A stretch of DNA of 64,000 nucleotides, from contig CP114485.1 of assembly GCA_027186245.1 (NCBI GenBank), positions 12,738,001 through 12,802,000 on the forward strand. Direction: 5' to 3'. Positions 1-12,605 of this stretch are shown one piece after another; the stretch's first letter is position 1; every line of letters starts with the position of its first letter. Both the position numbers and the translations under genes were made by a program. The notes under the pieces are model-generated. The model saw only the letters and a program-made list of their open reading frames with translations, searched no databases and was not told where the DNA came from. The DNA is from Coriaria nepalensis (lineage: Eukaryota; Streptophyta; Magnoliopsida; Cucurbitales; Coriariaceae).

Positions 1-3000
1 TTCGATTTCTTATTCGAATTTTGACTGCGGGAATTTCTATTCTTCTGGCCATGCTTCCTGTAAAACAGTCGAGGAAACACAAAAATTAATTAAAGGAAAA
101 AGTTCAGTAATTACTTGAGGCCAGAAAGTAATTAATGCTTACGTTCCACTGGAAGGAGAATCCTTTGATAGTTTGAATTTCTGTACATTGTAAAAGGGCA
201 GTATCGATATTAAAATCAAGTAAAGTCCCAAGTAACTTTTAAACATGGGAAAGAAGGTCATGGGAAATTATTAACCTTTAAAGGCTTTTTGTCAACAAGC
301 TCCCATCGCTCCTTACCCAGACGAAGAACTTCAACGTCTCCATCATCATATAATATCTTTCATATGACAACAAAGAATGTTATGTAGTATCACCAAGAAT
401 GTGAAACAAGTAAATAGCAGACATTTGAACGTCCAAAAAATCAGATAAAGGGGAAGAGACACTGAGAACATACCACGTGTTTCCTTTTGATGGCATCATA
501 AGACTTAACCGTACCTCCGTAAAATCTACAGGGTTTATCAATAAAATACATCAAGATAATATTATGGTAATTACTAGCATTCGTGTATGAATTACGATAT
601 AGAACAGGAAGCAAAAGAATAGGCTGGAGACTCACTGCTTATCCATAGGCCACCAAACTTTAATTTTGCAACCAATCAAGTCTTCAACGTCATTTCTACC
701 ACCCTTAAACTTGCACTGGTGTATGAAAATTAACCCAGGTCAGACAATAAATTTTGTCTCAAACATATCACGAAACAGGTATTGTATTTAACAGTGCTCA
801 TCGATAAGATTCCAGGCTGATAATGAAGAATTTTGAAAGTTGACCTTTGCCAATCCTGCAATGCTTCTTCTTTTCCGTTTTTTGAGAGACCCTGAAGAGG
901 ATTTCAAGTTACTTGTAGGCTCCTGCAAGAGAGAGAGAGAAGGGAAGGTGGATGCTCCTGACACTTTTAACATGAGAGAATTTTAAACCAATCAAGTGAA
1001 AATCAAAACCACTTACAGAAATTCCCACCTTCATGTCAACATCACTGGCTTCTTCAACTTCATTTTTGTCATCACTATCTTCCAGGCCTGTTCCTTCACG
1101 TTTGGAGGGGACACTTTTAATTTTTCTCAGATGTGATACCAATAATTCTGACTCTGTGTTTCTAACCCTACCTTTTAGACTGGGCGTTACCTCAGTCTCC
1201 ATCTCACTGAATTGAGGTGTAGCCTCATGTGAGTCATCTCTTGAAAGCTGGGCCTTTGGTAATCTACTACCACCATAACCAGATGATGACCTTCTCTTTT
1301 TAGGTACTGAAACAGGAGATGTACTATCAACTTTCCTTTTTTTGCTTACTTGAGGCTTTGTATCTATTTTCTTTTTCCTATCACTCAAATGTTCATGGCC
1401 ATTGCTTGATTCAATTTTCGTTGATACCCCCAAGTTATCCAAGTTTATGTCCCTCACCATGTCCAAGATATCAACATCATTTTCAGTACTTTCCTTTTCA
1501 GCAGGTGAGGACCTGCTCTTTTTCACCTTTTTAGACTTGGTTCCTTGAGATTTTAAGCTTTTTATCATTTTACCTAGCGGCACATCATTTCCATCATTCT
1601 CTACCTCTTTCTGCACCTCATCCCCAACCACTTCTTTAACACCCTGATACGATAAGTGAAAAGGGTTAATAATAAGTGAAGGGAAAATAAATAAATAAAT
1701 AAATAACAAACTAACCAGGAAACTCTACCAAATTGCTGATAATTTACTGACTAAAAAATCATACCGTTTCATTAGTTTCTAATTTCAAAGATTCAAAGTG
1801 AGCCAAAACTTTCTCATCAGCCAACCATGTTTGACCCTCAGTCGCCTGTCAATTATGTGGAATGAAATATTAGAAGTGCAAACTTGCCTAAACATGAAAT
1901 CGGAAAAGAATCATGAAGCTTAAGTGGACTTACCACTGATTCATCCCCTTCTTTCTTTTCATTTGTTTTGTACAGCATACTTGGCAGAGAAATAGATAGC
2001 ATTGACCCTTGTAAGGCTTCTTCCTTTTGGGACAAGCGCTTGATGATCGACAGACCAATATCGCAAACTGCATGTGAATTCTGAAAATCCATTGATCGTA
2101 AATGTAAGTTTTGATTGTTTGTAACTGAGAATATAATTTTTGGTCTACTGCTGGGAAAAGGAAAAATAAATAAATGATCTCATATTATATCCCATACCTT
2201 AGACTTTTTTTCATCAGCCACATCTCCAGAATTCTTGATACCCTGGAAAATAGAGAGTATGGCCGACACAGTCTCCTTGTCCTTGTTAATGCTAGCTTCT
2301 GACTTGGCATCTTCATCTTTACGCACTAACATTGAAAGTATTAAGTGCATTTTCCTGAAAATAACAAAATGGGTAAATACCCTAAATTAGTAGAGGTATA
2401 TTATAGCTGGATTTGATGTAACAATAGGAAGAGAAAAGAAGATGTAAAAATAGATGTACCTGTATATTGGTTCAAATGCTTTCACATCCTTGCATTCGTC
2501 TATGTCTGGACATGAATGATGAGCAAGGGCATGAACCAAGTACGGTAGAATGTATTCAGGATAAGCTGTCAAGGAACTTGTATCAGATTGTACAGAGAAT
2601 TGCCGTGCCTTTGTTTGATGATGCATCTGAATAATGTCAGCCAGACTCTGTCTCTCCTATCATTTCAAACAAAGCATAAGACTCACCTAGTAAGAGCTAA
2701 AGATCCAACCTCCATAGCCAGTACAATCCGCACATGGCTCGAGTATGAAGAATAGAGCAATCAGTGTAGCATTGGTACCTCATCAGACTCAGGTGGGTGG
2801 GAACTGGTTGTGTTAAACAAGAAAGCACATGCATATTTTGTATCCAAAACCCTATCCTTGATATATTGATGAACTTTGCTCAGGAATGCTTTCCTAGCTT
2901 GAGGAAAATTAATCTGTAGATCAGGAGCACAAAGATAAAAGAAACCATTAAATTAAATTGTTAAGGTATTTACCTTGTGTTTAGCATGAAGGAATCTATC

Positions 3001-6000
3001 GTTGAAATAATCTTATCATGAGAACAGATACTAATAATATATAAATAAATCCAAAATTGAGGCCACCTCTGATGTCCTTATGGTTAAATGGAAGACATCA
3101 ATAGGTATCTTGTCATCCCATTGCCTCGATAGACGAAGAACTGCCTTCGCAGAAGCAAGCCTTAAATGGGCCTTGTCAACTGTGCTGCAGAATGGAAAAA
3201 AATTCGAGCCTCAGGAAACAGTTGACACTTACTCATTGAACTTGTAAAGGACGTAATGAGGTAATTCGCTTTATTGAGCCAAGTCCTCCTTTACCTGGAT
3301 TCAATGTCTTTTGTTACTTCTCCATAAGTAAGAAAATCTTTTAGGATGTCAAGAAGTCTACCAACACCAGTACGAAGATGAGTATCTTTAACAGGCAAAT
3401 AGCTTTTGACAAGTGTCTTTATGCCATATATCTGAAACAAGAAATTTGAAGTGTAACACAACATACAAGGTACTGAACTGTGGCAGGTATTAAGAAACTG
3501 TAGTATCTTATAAATTCCTGACGTACTATCCAGTAAATTATTGTCGCTATGACTACTTGAATGTCTTCAAACTAATCAATAGGATTTAGATCTAAAAATG
3601 AGCTAACCTTCAACAAGCAGAGCTCACTTTTGTCGTCCCAACTTGTTTTAGCATTATCTTCTACTTTCTGAAGGAGTGAAAAGCATGCACACAGACGAAA
3701 GTCATTATCTTCAATTCATAAAGAGTGGGTAAATGAAGAATAATGAAGGATCTTGGAAATCCTACATTACTGCATTTTAGAATCTTGTTTACTATAAAGT
3801 CTTCAATTTCAGTTTCTCTGGTTTCAAAAACCGGCATGGCAGTCTGAGCTATACACCCCAGAGATTGTAGTACAGCAGGCAAGTGCGTCTTCTCTTCCAG
3901 CATATCCACAAGCCTCTGCCAATTAAGAGATATAAGCTTCAAATTGTGAAAATATCATCGTATCAAAAAAATAATGATTTCTATTGATTTTGGGAGACTT
4001 GCACATGATGCATGAAAAAACATTATGAAACCTTGTATAAAACCGAAAGTGATTTAAGTCCATCATCTTTTGTGATTGCTGCCAATGCATGAACGGCATA
4101 CTTGGCCTGTCTTCGACTGCCCTCCAAACAGACCCTCTCCAATATAAGATCTATGGAACTGGGCATGAGCAACCAGGAGATAATAAGTACTATATATGAA
4201 GAGTTAAATTTAAAAGGCTAATAGATTTCAGAGATGCACCTTGATGATACAGCTAGTTGTTCCCTGATGGTACCACCAGCTTTTGCTAAGATATTCAAAG
4301 AACCTTCTTTTATAATTTCATCTTCAGCTTTGAGAAAATTGATTAATTCTTCCTCAGTCCCACTGAATAGCACTGGACTGAACCGGGCAAGAATCTGAAA
4401 ATTAATTGTGGCAGAATTTCAACTCCAGATTTGAACTTGATTGCTCTTCTTAATCACTTTTTTCCAGAATAACAAAAACAGTAACTAAGAATAAAACTAG
4501 CAGCATCAGCACTTCCCTTAAAAAAAAAAAAGCTTACCCAGAAATAATGAGACGAATGTCCCACTTTCAGACCAGGACAAATAAGATGAATAACAATAAA
4601 ATAAAAGATAAAAAGAATCAAAGAGGAGACAAGTATAGCAGCAAGTTTAATGACATGCAAAGGGAAAGAACTATGAGCCATGGTAAGAAGTTAGTAAATA
4701 TTACTATTACACCATGCTATGTTGAAAATTTTATGTGCAGTAAACAAGAGATAAAGGGTTGACATTCTTACCACTAAAATATTCATGCAAGATAAAACAT
4801 CTTGTGTGTTGCCATCAGATTTTTGGATCAAGATCTCTCCAAGAATTTCTTTCACATGTTCCTTGTTGAAAAGTAGATAGGAGCACTTCACAGACTGCAA
4901 GCTCAAAAAATCATAGAGACGATGCCTCTCTCCAACAACCTTAAGCAAATCATCCTGTAAACAAAAGAAAGTCCCGTGAAATTTTCCCACAGTGAATGTA
5001 AAGGGGTGATATACGCATGCAGAAAACATACATCATTCAACAAAAAGGAAGTACTAGTAAGGGCCTGAAATCTGATTCTCCAACCAGCTACCTAAGAATA
5101 TGCTCATTCTTTCTTTATATCAGTTAGGTAATTTCTTCCTTACCCGTAGGATATAAGCTTGATGAAATCTAGTGTTTGGATCGACAAGGTTGGTCAAAAT
5201 CTTCCAGACATTAGCATCTTTCAGTTGATCTAGGATCTGGAAACTCTCCTCAGCCTTGGTGGGATCACCAAATGACCGGGACATGATCCGAAAACTAAAC
5301 AAAATTTTCTTTTGTGTCTCAGGAGCATCACTATCCTGCAGATAAACAAGAAGCAACCTTTGTTTTTCTACTTTGGTAATAGTTCAAAACTTCCCATCCA
5401 AAAAACAGTCACAAACCTCATTTGTTGTTCTAAGGGACAGGAATCTCTGCATCTCTAGCTGTAACCTGCAATCCGAGAGGAAATTACCTTAAAATCAGTG
5501 CATGATAAATCTTAACCAATTTCTGAGTTTTCCTTATCTGAACATTTATAGATACCTTTGCTTCTGTTCCAGTATCTTTTCAAGTGCCTTCACCTCAACT
5601 TTTTCAAATTCTGAGAAGGCTCTTAACCAATGTTTAACTCTGCCCTTGATTGGAAACTCAGATGGGAAAAGGGATCCACAGAGAACAGATTCAATAGTAT
5701 CAGATCTGAGAACAGAAGGGTTTAGAACATAAACATTCATGGGTCAAACCGACACTACCTTATAAGAACATTAATGGGCTTACCTGAAATCTTTGTCATA
5801 GAAGCATCTCAAAATCTTCCCGAGAATCCAGTCAAAGTCTTTAGGTTTGACTGAGGTATCAGCAGACTTCAGACAACAAACCCTGTATATCTCCGCCAGC
5901 CTCTCCATGGTAAACTTTTTAACAAGTAGCTGTACATTTAAGGGAAAGGGAGAAAAGAAAATATATTACAATACTGTAGATACATGTCAAAAACATATAG

Positions 6001-8677
6001 CTAAATTCAAGAGGACAGGAATAAGTACAGATTTGTCTCGAAGGCGTTCCGCAACAAGTTTTATAGTTTCAACTGGAATTGCATTTAAGGTATGACATGC
6101 GACATCACAAATTACAGCAACAACTTGATGTCGGACATTCTCATCAAAGTCCAAAAGTCGGTCGCAGAGAGCAGCTAGAAAATATTCAACAGAACTTAAT
6201 TCAGCAAAGATAAAAATAAAATAAAATAAAATAATATAATATAAAAAGTTAGGAAACTGTTCAACACACATACCAATGATCTGTGGAGCTTCATCTCTCA
6301 GAGGATTGGATAGAAGACAGCTCCTAACATGTTCAAGGACCAACATTCTAACCACAGAAACCCTGTCCGTTAGTCGTTTCAGAAACTCTGAAAAGACTGG
6401 GTGAAATACTTCTGAGATGGCAGTTCCCGGAAGAGCAAATAGGTCTCCAAGCAACCTCACTGCTTTTAAACGGGTGTCTAGCTGATCAGTCTGCATATGT
6501 GGAAACAAGTAACTTAGAGACTCACTAGAGCCACCCATAATGATCCGAACTCTCAAATTGGTGAGGCCAATAAATAATAAATATATCCATTGAATAATCA
6601 AGATAGAAACTAATAACACAGAAATGCCTTGTGAGACGCTCCTTAGAACATGGAATCAAATAGATAGAATGTCATTATAGAAATATCTCAATCATGTAAT
6701 GCTTCACTGCATATGCAGGAACACTCAGATAAAAGACAGTACTAATAATTACCAGTAGCTCTCCTGTGAGGTATGGGACAACTCCTGATAGGATTTGGGG
6801 AGCACAACGATAGATATCGTAGATGACTTCATGGTGGTCAATCTCATTGTTCACTGGCTTATTATCTCCTGACATAGAAGATATAAGAAACTGTTTTATG
6901 CCAGCCTCAAGTTTTCCCATGCAGGACTGTATAACATTCATGGCAAGCCTTCTAGCAGCCGCAGAAATATTCTGCCATACAGACCCATAATATCAGTTCT
7001 TGATTACTGTCACTTCCAAAATTTAGAAAATATTACTTAAAGCCAAAGTAAATTGCACGTAAAAGTACAGAGATTGGGTACTTACATTTTTATTACGACC
7101 TAATACAGACAGTATAACAAACAATAGATCATCTCTGACATCCTCACTCTCTTCTAAGAGGACAGTCATAATGGTTTGCATTGATGACAGAACACTTTCT
7201 GTATGATCATCTCTGCATACATGCTAAAAAGGTTAGGATATTCGTTACTGGATCTGTTGAAGAAATCTACACAGTAACCATGTCTATGTATAGCTTCTAG
7301 AGTCACTATCATGTTGATTACTAGTTTCTAGTTTGAAAAGAAAAAAAAAAGAAAAATGAAAGAGCAGGAAACTTAAATCTATTCTCCCAATGACAATTCT
7401 GAGATCAATAAAGTATGCCTCATAGATATGAGAATCCCAAGCAAAACAAGCATGTTTATCAAGAAATTATAGAGCAAATAATCATTAGTAAACCTGGCGA
7501 CAGTGAAAAATGTACTGAACATTTCTTCGACCAGATCATCACAATCAAGATCCAACATAACTACACATGACCTATACTTAGCAAGGGTCTCCAGAATGAC
7601 AACTCTCCTACCAAATGATGGACCACCTGTATCACCTAACCCACTAAAGGTACCTACAATCAAGTGAAAGACGTCCTGCAAAGAAATGAGACTAATCACA
7701 TGAGCACAAAATGGAAAAAAGTTAAAGTTGCATGAAAATACACGACCCATTGCCTTTAACCTATATGGTTTATATAAGGAACAGACCTTTAAAACATCAT
7801 CACTATAAGGAGCCTCAGGTGCAGTTATCCGAGTTATTTCACAAATGCAAGTTGCAACTAGAAGCTTGACATCCCTATCTTGGTGCTTAAGCAACTCTGG
7901 CTTGACAATCGCATTAAGAAAAGGTTGCATAGACTCCAGTATTGAGGCAGGCGGTGATTGATCTAACTCAGAAAGATATCCAAGAGCTTGCTGCAATTTG
8001 AAAAGATTGTACAATGACGAAGTCAATGAACTACCATTTCTATTTCAACATTCATAAATAGACCACTCGAGTTCCTTGGGAATTTAAAACACAAAAGGAG
8101 AAATCTTTGAGCAAGTTTTCTAAGGAGATTCAGCAGCAAATCGAAGAAGAAGCATGCTTCTGAGAGAAACAGAGAGAGAGCAAGTTAACATATCAACTAA
8201 ACCTTCTTAAACTTCAACAAAACTAACAATTTTGACGGAATTCGTCATCCATATGGACTAATTCGGCTAAAAATTGAGCGAAAACCTAAGAGGCAACAAA
8301 ATTGAAACGCTAATTCTCATTCTTATATTCTCTAACCCTAATTTAACCCCTCCACCTAGTTAGGACAAGTGATTTAATCGGTAATGAGAGGATAGACACA
8401 AAATGCAACCTAACACCTAAAACCTCACATTATGCTTTCTCGCACTCTTATCCTCAGTTTCTCAGCAACCAAACAACCGAAAAACGACAAGCTTGAATTT
8501 TCCTCCAAACGCAAATTCGAGCACAAATTTCTCCACGTAGCGGAAAACAATTGAATATTTTCGAACAATTCAAGTAGAGGGTACCTTCAAGAGCTTGACA
8601 AGAGCGTCTTTCGAAGATGGAGGTGTTTCCAGCTTCGATCCCACCTCCTTCAGCTGCTGCTCCAGCTTCTCCGGCAT
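1..8677 (-). CDS. PDS5: PDS5-type sister chromatid cohesion protein (3' end outside window)
   Basis: PDS5 binds the cohesin ring in the nucleus and controls sister-chromatid cohesion, DNA repair and loop release. Reading down the minus strand, the first three exons have clean GT..AG borders: 8677-8585 (31 residues starting MPEKLEQQLKEVGSKLE), 7990-7787 and 7675-7494. They encode the conserved N-terminal HEAT region, including the motif DVKLLVATCICEITRITAPE. Many more HEAT exons follow to about 2 kb. The C-terminal part has a lysine/serine-rich, nuclear-localisation-like tail (about 1650-1000, with KKRK clusters) and then a Tudor domain split over exons near 690-640 (IKVWWPMDK), 530-465 (FYGGTVKSYDAIKRKHV) and 355-290 (YDDGDVEVLRL). 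This order fits the long Arabidopsis PDS5A/B forms rather than the shorter PDS5C-E forms. An exon acceptor at 58 shows that coding continues past the window edge. The family call is firm; the total exon count was not resolved. Confidence 0.93.
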
Positions 8678-8749
8678 TATTATCTTCTCTTTGAACAAAC
8701 AGTGTCGTTTCAGTAAAGCGCGAGCTCTAGCATGGGGGTTGGATAAGGG

Positions 8750-8835
8750 CTAAAGCTCGGAAGATCTCTCTCCCTCTCTCTTCTTTCTCTATCTCTCTCT
8801 CTCTTTTCCCTCTCTCCTCTCTCTCTCTGTGTTCG
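8750..8835 (-). promoter_or_regulatory. Pyrimidine-rich leader upstream of PDS5
   Basis: On the plus strand this is a run of CT-rich repeats (ctctct units) lying 80-160 bases before the PDS5 start codon. It would read as GA-rich in the minus-strand transcript or core promoter. Such tracts are common near plant transcription starts. Whether it is UTR or promoter cannot be told from sequence alone. Confidence 0.45.
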
Positions 8836-10070
8836 AACACTTGTGCAAAAGAGACGGTAAACGAAATTTGACGAATTGCTGTGACAACCCAGCTCCGAGT
8901 CCGAGCTCTACCACTTCTATAAGCCAGTTTTTTAGTACTTAGGCCCTTGTATTTTGGTTTATATATAAATGACCCCAATATTAAGTGATTTTCACACATT
9001 TGACCGGTGGCATGAATAAATTGAATCATCAATAGATGTGCAACATTAATGATTCAATTAAGGAACTAATAAAGAATTTTATTTTAGATAATCCCTACAA
9101 AAATTTGACATTTATGAACTTGAGACTGGTTCTAATTTGAAAGATTTAATTAAAATGTAATTAAGGATGTAGTAATATGGGAGAGATATGTAAGTGAAAA
9201 CTTTTACGAGGGGAAAATAGCAAAAACATCAAGACATCGTTTTTAGTTTGCGTACTATTTTTCGAAACAAGGATAGTTCCACGTGTCACGTGAGACAACC
9301 CAAGTAATGACCGGAAATTTGAAAATATAAAAACATATTTGAGAACAACCGGCGTAGGTCGGAATCATTAGAATTGTCTCTAGAGATAATATTTGATTAA
9401 TTTAAAATTAAAGAGTTTTATTTTTTTGTTTAAATAAATTTTGAATAAAAATAATAATTAAATTCAATAAATATGTTCTTCATTTTGTAAAATTTTTAAA
9501 AAAATAATATTTAATTAATTGATAATTAAAAAATTTTATCTTCTTCTAAACGAACTTTTAAGATAAGGAATAGTTTAATAACCGATAATCCTTTGTTTTA
9601 TAATTTAATCAATTAAGAAAGGGAAATTGCCTCCTACTGAGATTAGTAGCCTCGTTCAACAGGTTTCCCTCATTTCTTCATTCTCTCACTCTCTCAAATT
9701 ACAACTTGAATGTGTTTTTTAGCTGAAGAATTTTCTTTTCTCTTTTCTTGGTTTGTTTACTGAATCATCTCGGTGTGTAGAAACAAGATATTTTGAATTC
9801 GAGATTCCTTTTGCTGAATTCAAGATGTGATTTTCGATTTCAAGTTTTAATCTAGAGTGTCAGTTTATCCAATGTTCTTGAAATCAGAGGTCTAAATGCT
9901 TAAATTTTCACAAATTCGAGCACTTTATTCATAAATTTTCAGATGTAGTAGTTGTAATTTGATCTTCTCAACAATGCCAACTAAATTACATTTCCTGTTC
10001 AAACCAGTTCATTTTGTAAATAAGTAATTGAACTTGAGAACCTTCCTGGTTATGATCAAACATGCAGATA
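8836..10070. other. Intergenic region, PDS5 5' side to TRM10 remnant
   Basis: No coding region is supported here. The stretch is AT-rich and contains a pair of overlapping G-box cores at 9279-9294 (two CACGTG-like units). It should hold the PDS5 promoter and whatever remains of the 5' half of the TRM10 locus, but no TRM10 exon upstream of 10071 could be recognised. Confidence 0.6.
9279..9294. promoter_or_regulatory. Double G-box/ABRE-like motif
   Basis: The 16 bases CCACGTGTCACGTGAG contain two CACGTG-type cores centred 8 bases apart. Plant bZIP and bHLH factors bind such cores. The site lies about 600 bases upstream of the PDS5 start codon in otherwise AT-rich DNA. Its function is inferred only from the motif. 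Confidence 0.4.
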
Positions 10071-10797
10071 ATGTACTGTTATGCAATCAATGGAAGATCT
10101 TGAGAAAGAATCAAGATCGTACATCGAAGCTCTGCAAGAGCAGAAGGAAAATCTAGTATATCTCACTGCAGATTCTGAACCCGTGCTGGATGTGCTTGAC
10201 TTGAAATAGTTGATGGTTTACTTGACAGGAATAGATGGAAAGGAATAACTATGAAGAAAGCAGAAGAGCAGGGAATCCAAACAGCAAAACTCCCCATTGG
10301 AAATTACTTGAAGATGTCAAGTTCCCAGGTACTGATCTTACTACAAAAGTTCTTCTCATTGATTATGGGCTTTCAAGAGATTTAAGCTTTCTCAAAGCTT
10401 GATATATACTGCTGAGATGGTTTAGAAACAAGTTAAAGATCATTTGCCATAGCCGTTTTAGAACTGGATTTCTCGGCTTTTCGGGAATATCGGTGACTGA
10501 ATGGTCTGATTGGATTGGATATGTAGGTTCTTACTACGAATCAAGCGATAGAGATACTCCTCAAGTTCTTGGAACACAAGGGATTGGAAGGCTACATTTT
10601 TTCAAGTGGTCCCGCAGAGGAAGATATCATGTCATGCCAATTCGGCACAAGAAGAAGATCAAGAGACAAATGGGGAAGATGATGAATCTCCAGAAGAGAG
10701 GAAGCGCAGTAGTTGGCTCTTCTCTTGCCTTGCCTTGGAATCCACGTCTTGTCTTCAACAGGATGTAAATCTGGTTGACGATTCTCTCATTACATAA
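10071..10797 (+). pseudogene. TRM10: Broken TRM10 tRNA (guanine-9-N1)-methyltransferase gene
   Basis: TRM10 methylates guanine 9 of tRNAs using S-adenosylmethionine. Several pieces of its SPOUT domain are recognisable: MYCYAINGR at 10071-10097, then directly EKESRSYIEALQEQKENLVY and LTADSEPVLD, then in another frame [14 protein letters not shown] and [20 protein letters not shown] up to 10328. After an intron with normal borders (10329-10526) comes VLTTNQAIEILLKFLE, then TRDWKATFFQVVPQRK in a different frame. Damage seen: about 25 residues missing after AINGR (the family has a CHLWLTGC-like segment there), a small deletion with frame change near 10207, and an extra base near 10574. The N-terminal basic half of the enzyme is absent. 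The kept intron argues for decay of a real gene rather than a processed copy. The tail after the acidic stretch resembles nothing I know. Confidence 0.8.
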
Positions 10798-11060
10798 AAA
10801 TCTTAAATCATGTTGTACCAGATTGTTTTTCTTCTAATTTGAAATCCATAACATCTATTTCCTCATTATCGCCTCAAAATAGGAAATTGGTTCATTATAC
10901 AACCAATGCAATCAAGCAGCAGATTGATCATTTATTCAAGTTATAAGATTCATAAACCACACCTTTAACAACTTTTTCCCTCATCAATTTTAAAATCTTA
11001 ACCGGAAGGTCAGAGATTAGCGGGGTATCAACTATTGTAATTGCGAGGTTTTCTTGCTAA

Positions 11061-12490
11061 TCACTTAAACGACTGAGAAGCATACGGTTCACCATTTGCA
11101 ACGGCAGCCTGAGAAGAATTACCACCGCCGGCACCGGCATTTGAAGAAGCATCCTTCAGAAACCCGAGAAATCCTTGATGATGCGCTAAAAACCCATTTG
11201 GTGCAGCACCATATACATGACCCATACCGAACGGACCACCAACATGATCCACCGTCCGTTTCACCAACTGGTGATGATGATGATCTGCAGTACCACCCCT
11301 CATGGACCCCGCCCGATCACCCTCCATTTCCCGGTACCGATGCAGATAAACAGTTAACGGCTCAATGTAGTCGTCGAAACCGAGCTTGCTCATGGCCCAC
11401 AGAACATCTTCGGCCGTGATTGTTTTCCTTTGCTCGCGCTGACACCGCTCGTTGGCTTCGCCAGTTATGAAGCTGATATATTCCGATACGCATTCTTGGA
11501 TCGTTTCCTTCGCATCGTCCGAGATTTTTGCATGGGGAGGGAGTATCTTTCGCATGATCCTTATCACGTTTGCTATTGGCATGAACCGGTCTTGTTCTCT
11601 TACCGTGCACTCGTTGTTTTCGTTTTCTGGTGTTGTGTGGTTGTTGTTGTTGCTGCTGTTGATGTCCAGTTCAGACAGCTTCAGCCCTGCGTGAGACAAA
11701 CGATACAAACTCTAGTCTCGAGTGTGTGTTTTTAGGACAAGTAGGACATGAACTAATTTTGTGTTTATTAAAAGCAAAAAAAAAAAAAAGACGAAATAAA
11801 GAAAGTTTTGATGAAACTGATCAGTAAGAAGCCAGAATATACAACACATGTGACATATAGAAATAACTGCATGCCGTGATTTCTGTATAATGGATTGAGT
11901 AAAGCAAGCAATGTTTATGTTGCATGATGTGAACAGTTCCCAAGTGGGACCATGATGCATGGATGCCACTTGTTTGATGTGGGGTCATGAGCTACGGCAA
12001 GGATGGATGCCACTTGTACTCCCCATCATCATTTCATAGCCATGCATGACACATGCATTCTAAATCCCTTTTCATGTTTTTTCTTTCTCTCTAAATTTAT
12101 TCCCAACCATACATCTTAATTAGATCCCATCATCCCTATCACTCTCTGAACTATTCAGACAAGAAATGAACAAGAGAGATAAACGAACATTCATGTCATT
12201 CTCATTTGCAAACACATTTTTCATTTGTTTGAACTGACATTCATTCCTCAAGAGTTTTGAATTACTATAAAATTTTTCGGATTCGAAAAAAGATCATAAG
12301 ATCATAAGAGATACTATATGTACATGCTGCAATTAATACAATATTGTAATCTTGCATGCAAGTTAGAAAGAGATCTAAACAATAAGATTGGCCAAAAAAG
12401 GAAGCCATTTTCACTGTAAAATAAGAATGTTTTTGAAATACCAGAGCTGGAGTTGAGGATCTTGCTATAGCTAACATCTCTACGCTCCAT
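11061..12490 (-). CDS. NF-YB6: LEC1-class NF-YB transcription factor
   Basis: This is an NF-Y subunit B, a histone-fold protein that pairs with NF-YC and NF-YA on CCAAT boxes; the LEC1 class promotes embryo and seed maturation. Two exons were inferred: 12490-12442 ([16 protein letters not shown] plus one base) and 11686-11061, spliced across 11687-12441, giving about 224 residues. The second exon has no in-frame ATG before the histone fold and an upstream stop, so a first exon is required. The proposed one starts with MER, as LEC1 and L1L do. The conserved B domain (about residues 46-137) runs from [18 protein letters not shown] to [16 protein letters not shown] and carries the class signature KISDDAKE, where ordinary NF-YBs have lysine in place of the first Asp. 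The tail is His- and Gly-rich. Microsynteny favours NF-YB6 (LEC1-LIKE) over NF-YB9 (LEC1), but the tail does not settle it. Confidence 0.9.
11687..12441 (-). promoter_or_regulatory. Intron with RY-type (CATGCA/TGCATG) motifs
   Basis: This 755-base intron of the LEC1-class gene holds at least five RY-like cores: TGCATG at 11868, TGCATG at 11956, CATGCATG at 12041, CATGCA at 12052 and TGCATGCA at 12353. A short sequence, GGATGCCACTTGT, occurs twice (near 11961 and 12005). RY motifs are targets of seed B3 factors (LEC2, FUS3, ABI3), so autoregulation of the seed network is a reasonable inference. Chance occurrence is not excluded. Confidence 0.45.
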
Positions 12491-12556
12491 TTATCTTCTT
12501 CTTTTCAAAAAGAGAAAAAAAAAAAAAAAGTAGATCGTTTTTTTGGTTGGGTTACT

Positions 12557-12558
<2 letters not shown>

Positions 12559-12604
<46 letters not shown>
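12559..12604. repeat. (GA)n/(CT)n microsatellite
   Basis: A perfect GA dinucleotide run of about 23 units. It lies 69-114 bases upstream of the NF-YB6 start codon and reads as (CT)n in that gene's 5' leader or core promoter. It is likely length-variable between individuals. Confidence 0.95.

Positions 12605-12605
<1 letters not shown>

Noticed and set aside
10493..10768. 91-codon open frame overlapping the TRM10 remnant
   Set aside because: It is an out-of-frame shadow; the TRM10-like peptides lie in the other two frames.
11062..11735. Several open frames on both strands across the NF-YB exon
   Set aside because: These are antisense or shifted readings of the conserved NF-YB coding sequence.
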